A DNA stretch of 7,388 nucleotides. Origin: Desulfobacteraceae bacterium (GTDB taxonomy: Bacteria > Desulfobacterota > Desulfobacteria > Desulfobacterales > JAABSP01). The notes under the pieces were generated by a model. It was given only the letters and a program-made list of their open reading frames with translations. It was not told the origin of the DNA and ran no database searches. The translations under genes and the position numbers were made by a program. The stretch is from assembly GCA_011390035.1 (NCBI GenBank), contig JAABTE010000125.1:1-7388 (forward strand), written 5' to 3'. Position 1 is the first letter of the stretch. Every line of letters starts with the position of its first letter. Below, piece by piece: positions 5,674 through 7,388 of this stretch.

Positions 5674-6447
5674 ATGGCGGATCGCAGGCCCTTCATCGCC
5701 GGCAACTGGAAGATGCACAAAACCGTCCCGGAGTCAGTGGAAACCGCCCGAAAGCTGGTCTCCCTTGTGGGAGGCGTATCGGACGCGGACATCATGATCG
5801 CCCCCACCCACGTCGCCCTGGCCCCGGTGGCCGAGGCTCTTGCCGGCTCCAACGTGGCGCTCGGGGCACAGAACCTCTTCTGGGAGCGCGAGGGCGCCTA
5901 CACCGGCGAGGTCTCCGCCCCCATGCTCGCGTCGGCCGGCTGCCGCTACGCGATTATCGGCCACTCGGAGCGCCGCCAGTACTTCGGCGAGACGGACGAG
6001 AAGGTCAACCGCCGGATCCGCGCCGCCCTGGACGGGGGCCTCACGCCGGTTTTCTGCGTCGGCGAGAGCGAATCGGAGCGGGAAGCGGAAAAAACATTTT
6101 CAGTGCTTGACAAGCAGGTATCGGATGGGTTAAAAGGTTTTGTTGCGGACGAGCTGTCGTCCCTGGTGCTGGCCTATGAGCCCGTCTGGGCCATCGGCAC
6201 GGGGAAAACGGCCTCATCCGCCCAGGCCCAGGAGGTTCACCAGTTCCTGCGGGGCCTGATGGCGAAAAAATTGGGGAAAGATCTTGCGCAATCCCTCCGA
6301 ATCCTGTATGGGGGAAGCGTCAAGCCGGACAACGTGGCCGAGCTGATGGCCATGCCCGATCTGGATGGCGCTCTGGTGGGCGGCGCAAGCCTGAAACCCG
6401 AGGTTTTCTCGGAAATCGTAAAATTCAAGCGAAAGCAATCGTCTTAA
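5674..6447 (+). CDS. tpiA: Triosephosphate isomerase
   Basis: This 257-residue protein shows the full set of TIM-barrel signatures. GNWKMHK carries Asn11 and Lys13, GHSERR carries the electrophilic His97, and LAYEPVWAIGTGKTAS carries the catalytic base Glu169 together with the mobile loop 6. The phosphate-binding ILYGGSVKPDN and ALVGGASLKPEVF segments follow. The enzyme interconverts dihydroxyacetone phosphate and glyceraldehyde-3-phosphate in the cytosol, the substrate step next to that of GAPDH encoded upstream. ATG 5674 has a good AGGAG (5663-5667, 6 nt spacing). The length is normal and no key residue is missing. The 108-bp gap before it contains a strong hairpin but no clear promoter. 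secG follows 3 bp after the stop, an order (tpiA-secG) widespread in bacteria. Confidence 0.98.
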   Translation: MADRRPFIAGNWKMHKTVPESVETARKLVSLVGGVSDADIMIAPTHVALAPVAEALAGSNVALGAQNLFWEREGAYTGEVSAPMLASAGCRYAIIGHSERRQYFGETDEKVNRRIRAALDGGLTPVFCVGESESEREAEKTFSVLDKQVSDGLKGFVADELSSLVLAYEPVWAIGTGKTASSAQAQEVHQFLRGLMAKKLGKDLAQSLRILYGGSVKPDNVAELMAMPDLDGALVGGASLKPEVFSEIVKFKRKQSS

Positions 6448-6450
6448 GAT

Positions 6451-6993
6451 ATGATTCTCGTACTCGTAACAGTTCACATCGTTGTCTGTATCGCCCTGAT
6501 CATGATCGTGCTTCTCCAGACCGGAAAGGGCGCAGACATGGGCGCTGCCTTCGGCGGCGGCGGCAGCCAGACCCTCTTCGGCAGCAGCGGCGCCTCCACC
6601 TTCCTGAGCAAGTCGACCACCATGGCGGCCATCATCTTCATGATGACCTCCCTGGCCCTGGCCTATGTCTCCGGCAATCCAACGGGCAGCTCCATCATGA
6701 TGGATGAAGATGTCCCGGTGGCCCCCGTCGAGGAAAGGGAAGCGGCAACGACAACGCCGGCCGCTCAGACAGAGCCTGCGGAAACCGAAGCGACAGCCAC
6801 AACGGCGGACGCCACGCAGCCCGCCGACACGGCCCCGACCGAGACAAGGGAAGCCGCGGAAGCCACAACGCCGGTTGAAGCGCCGGTGGTGGAGACCACG
6901 CCGGCCATCCCCGCCACCGATGACGCGGCCCCGGCCACCACATCAGGGGAGCAGGCTCCCGCCGCGCCGGATACTCCGGTATCGTCGGACTGA
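6451..6993 (+). CDS. secG: SecG, preprotein translocase subunit, with long Ala/Thr/Pro/Glu-rich tail
   Basis: The first 75 or so residues match SecG: a membrane segment at about residues 1-22, the cytosolic loop LLQTGKGADMGAAFGGGGSQ and LFGSSGASTFLSKST, then a second membrane segment at about 56-74. SecG is the small auxiliary subunit of the SecYEG channel in the inner membrane and stimulates SecA-driven export. Residues from about 76 to 180 form a low-complexity tail dominated by Ala, Thr, Pro and Glu, probably disordered and acidic. SecG tails vary widely between lineages, but this one is longer than the core itself. The start lies 3 bp after the tpiA stop and has no strong Shine-Dalgarno, which suggests coupling. 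An alternative is that the tail has another function, but the core assignment is firm. Confidence 0.93.
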   Translation: MILVLVTVHIVVCIALIMIVLLQTGKGADMGAAFGGGGSQTLFGSSGASTFLSKSTTMAAIIFMMTSLALAYVSGNPTGSSIMMDEDVPVAPVEEREAATTTPAAQTEPAETEATATTADATQPADTAPTETREAAEATTPVEAPVVETTPAIPATDDAAPATTSGEQAPAAPDTPVSSD

Positions 6994-7026
6994 GAAAACG
7001 GTTGAAAGACACGGTTACACATATGT

Positions 7027-7113
7027 GCCGAAGTGGTGGAACATGGTAGACACGCTATCTTGAGGGGGTAGTGGGCCACGCCCGTGCCGGTTCAAGTCCG
7101 GCCTTCGGCACCA
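7027..7113 (+). tRNA. tRNA-Leu, anticodon GAG, CCA encoded
   Basis: A complete class II tRNA can be folded by eye. The acceptor stem is GCCGAAG (7027-7033) with CTTCGGC (7103-7109), then A73 and encoded CCA (7111-7113). The anticodon stem CTATC/GGTAG (7055-7059, 7067-7071) encloses a loop with GAG at 7062-7064, reading CUC and CUU leucine codons. The long variable arm is the 4-bp stem GGGC/GCCC (7073-7083). The T stem is GCCGG/CCGGC (7086-7090, 7098-7102) with loop TTCAAGT. The sequence closely resembles E. coli leuU, which also lies next to secG. It starts 33 bp after the secG stop with no convincing promoter, so it is probably processed from the secG transcript. Confidence 0.97.
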
Positions 7114-7120
7114 CAAAATT

Positions 7121-7160
7121 AAAAGGGCTGCAATTCTCAAGATTGCGGCCCTTTTCTCTT
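7121..7160 (+). terminator. Intrinsic terminator after tRNA-Leu
   Basis: The left arm AAAAGGGCTGCAAT (7121-7134) pairs with ATTGCGGCCCTTTT (7142-7155) over 14 bp, with one G-U wobble and a 7-nt loop. A T-rich tail (TTTTCTCTT) follows. The A-rich left flank would also give a U-tract in the reverse direction, so the terminator may work both ways. It marks the end of the gap-tpiA-secG-tRNA unit. Confidence 0.9.
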
Positions 7161-7181
7161 CATCCATTCTTTTAAAATCAT

Positions 7182-7199
7182 AATAGCATGTTAGCTATT
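7182..7199. repeat. Perfect 6-bp inverted repeat, operator-like
   Basis: AATAGC (7182-7187) and GCTATT (7194-7199) are exact complements separated by 6 nt. The repeat ends 5 bp before a TTGACA box, where a regulator could bind. The arms are short and AT-rich, so a chance origin cannot be excluded. Confidence 0.35.
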
Positions 7200-7204
7200 T
7201 ATTG

Positions 7205-7231
7205 TTGACAAAGAGAAGATACCCATACTAT
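7205..7231 (+). promoter_or_regulatory. Candidate sigma-70 promoter in the AT-rich region
   Basis: TTGACA (7205-7210) is a perfect -35 consensus. The best -10 candidate is TACTAT (7226-7231), which matches four of six positions at a short 15-bp spacing. With 17 bp the hexamer would be poor. The surrounding AT-rich sequence and the absence of a gene upstream fit a promoter for the downstream frame, but the weak -10 leaves this uncertain. Confidence 0.4.
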
Positions 7232-7243
7232 CGTTATCATAGT
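7227..7243. repeat. Inverted repeat overlapping the candidate -10 box
   Basis: ACTAT (7227-7231) and ATAGT (7239-7243) are complementary and separated by 7 nt. The left arm overlaps the proposed -10 hexamer, a position where a repressor would block transcription. Arms are only 5 bp, so this is suggestive. Confidence 0.3.
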
Positions 7244-7341
7244 TTTTGGTTAAGGAAGGTTTTTTTGCGCTTTCAGGAAAACATGGAAGTCTTTTTTTTG
7301 CTTATGGAACTGAATTGAATCTGTGTGAATAGGTCGGCAAA

Positions 7342-7388
7342 GTGCTGATAATGAAAGGTACCCACGGTACCAGCAATGCCCGCGCCAA
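7342..7388 (+). CDS. Possible start of an unidentified gene running off the window
   Basis: An open frame with starts at GTG 7342 or ATG 7351 continues to the window edge, giving about 15 codons that read VLIMKGTHGTSNARA. An in-frame stop at 7330-7332 limits the start. AGGT at 7331-7334 lies 7 nt before GTG 7342, while ATG 7351 has no good ribosome binding site. Composition becomes GC-rich again here, as expected for coding sequence. The KGTHGTSxxRA segment recalls the first conserved His-Gly-Thr/Ser motif in some ADP-ribosyltransferase-like proteins, but 15 residues cannot establish a family. A reverse-strand frame that ends at 7302 is also open here, so even the strand is uncertain. Confidence 0.3.
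   Translation, partial: MLIMKGTHGTSNARA

Larger units (their letters stand above)
7161..7341. other. AT-rich intergenic region with no recognisable gene
   Basis: Composition changes sharply after the terminator, from strongly GC-rich coding sequence to roughly one third G+C as judged by eye. The stretch contains two small inverted repeats, a TTGACA box and two runs of 7-8 T. Reading frames here are very short, and none resembles a known protein. It may be the promoter region of the gene beginning near 7342 or the edge of an accessory insertion. Confidence 0.6.

Noticed and set aside
7002..7024. TTGAAA plus ACATAT as a dedicated tRNA promoter
   Set aside because: The spacing is only 11 bp, too short for a sigma-70 promoter, and no better -10 hexamer lies at 16-18 bp.
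7283..7318. An 11-codon frame (MEVFFLLMELN) as a leader peptide
   Set aside because: It is very short, created by a T-run, and no attenuator hairpins follow it. A chance frame is more likely.

Overview
The window reads as a compact, GC-rich, co-directional stretch of chromosome from a Gram-negative bacterium. All ten recognisable protein genes and one tRNA gene lie on the + strand. The order lptB - rpoN - hpf (long form) - ptsN - rapZ - mannose-type PTS IIA resembles the arrangement familiar from Desulfobacterota (former Deltaproteobacteria). That assignment is inferred from gene order and protein style; nothing in the window names a species.

Region 1 (1-3618) is a regulatory block. It holds the 3' end of lptB (LPS export ATPase), rpoN (sigma-54), a long-form hibernation factor hpf, ptsN (EIIA-Ntr) and rapZ (P-loop NTPase). 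Gaps are short (3-95 bp) and no intrinsic terminator is visible. Region 2 (3619-4561) opens with a good sigma-70-like promoter placed almost on top of the start codon of a mannose-family PTS IIA protein. rimI (N-acetyltransferase) follows and overlaps that gene by 59 bp. Two different IIA proteins, each with its phosphorylatable His, flank rapZ, and no sugar permease is present, so the locus looks like a regulatory PTS beside sigma-54 and RapZ rather than a sugar-uptake operon.

Region 3 (4561-7160) is a central-metabolism and secretion block: gap (GAPDH), a perfect 12-bp hairpin, tpiA, secG with a long Ala/Thr/Pro/Glu-rich tail, and a class II tRNA-Leu(GAG). A strong intrinsic terminator closes it. 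pgk, often found between gap and tpiA, is not here. No convincing promoter separates secG from the tRNA, so the tRNA is probably cut from the upstream transcript.

Region 4 (7161-7388) is different: markedly AT-rich, with two small inverted repeats and a consensus TTGACA box. It then returns to GC-richer sequence with an open frame that runs off the window and begins with a KGTHGTS-like segment. This tRNA-adjacent compositional break is the most likely place for accessory DNA, but the window ends too soon to identify it.

No CRISPR array, insertion sequence or clearly novel multi-gene system is visible. The rest is largely conserved housekeeping and regulatory sequence with some unusual junctions.
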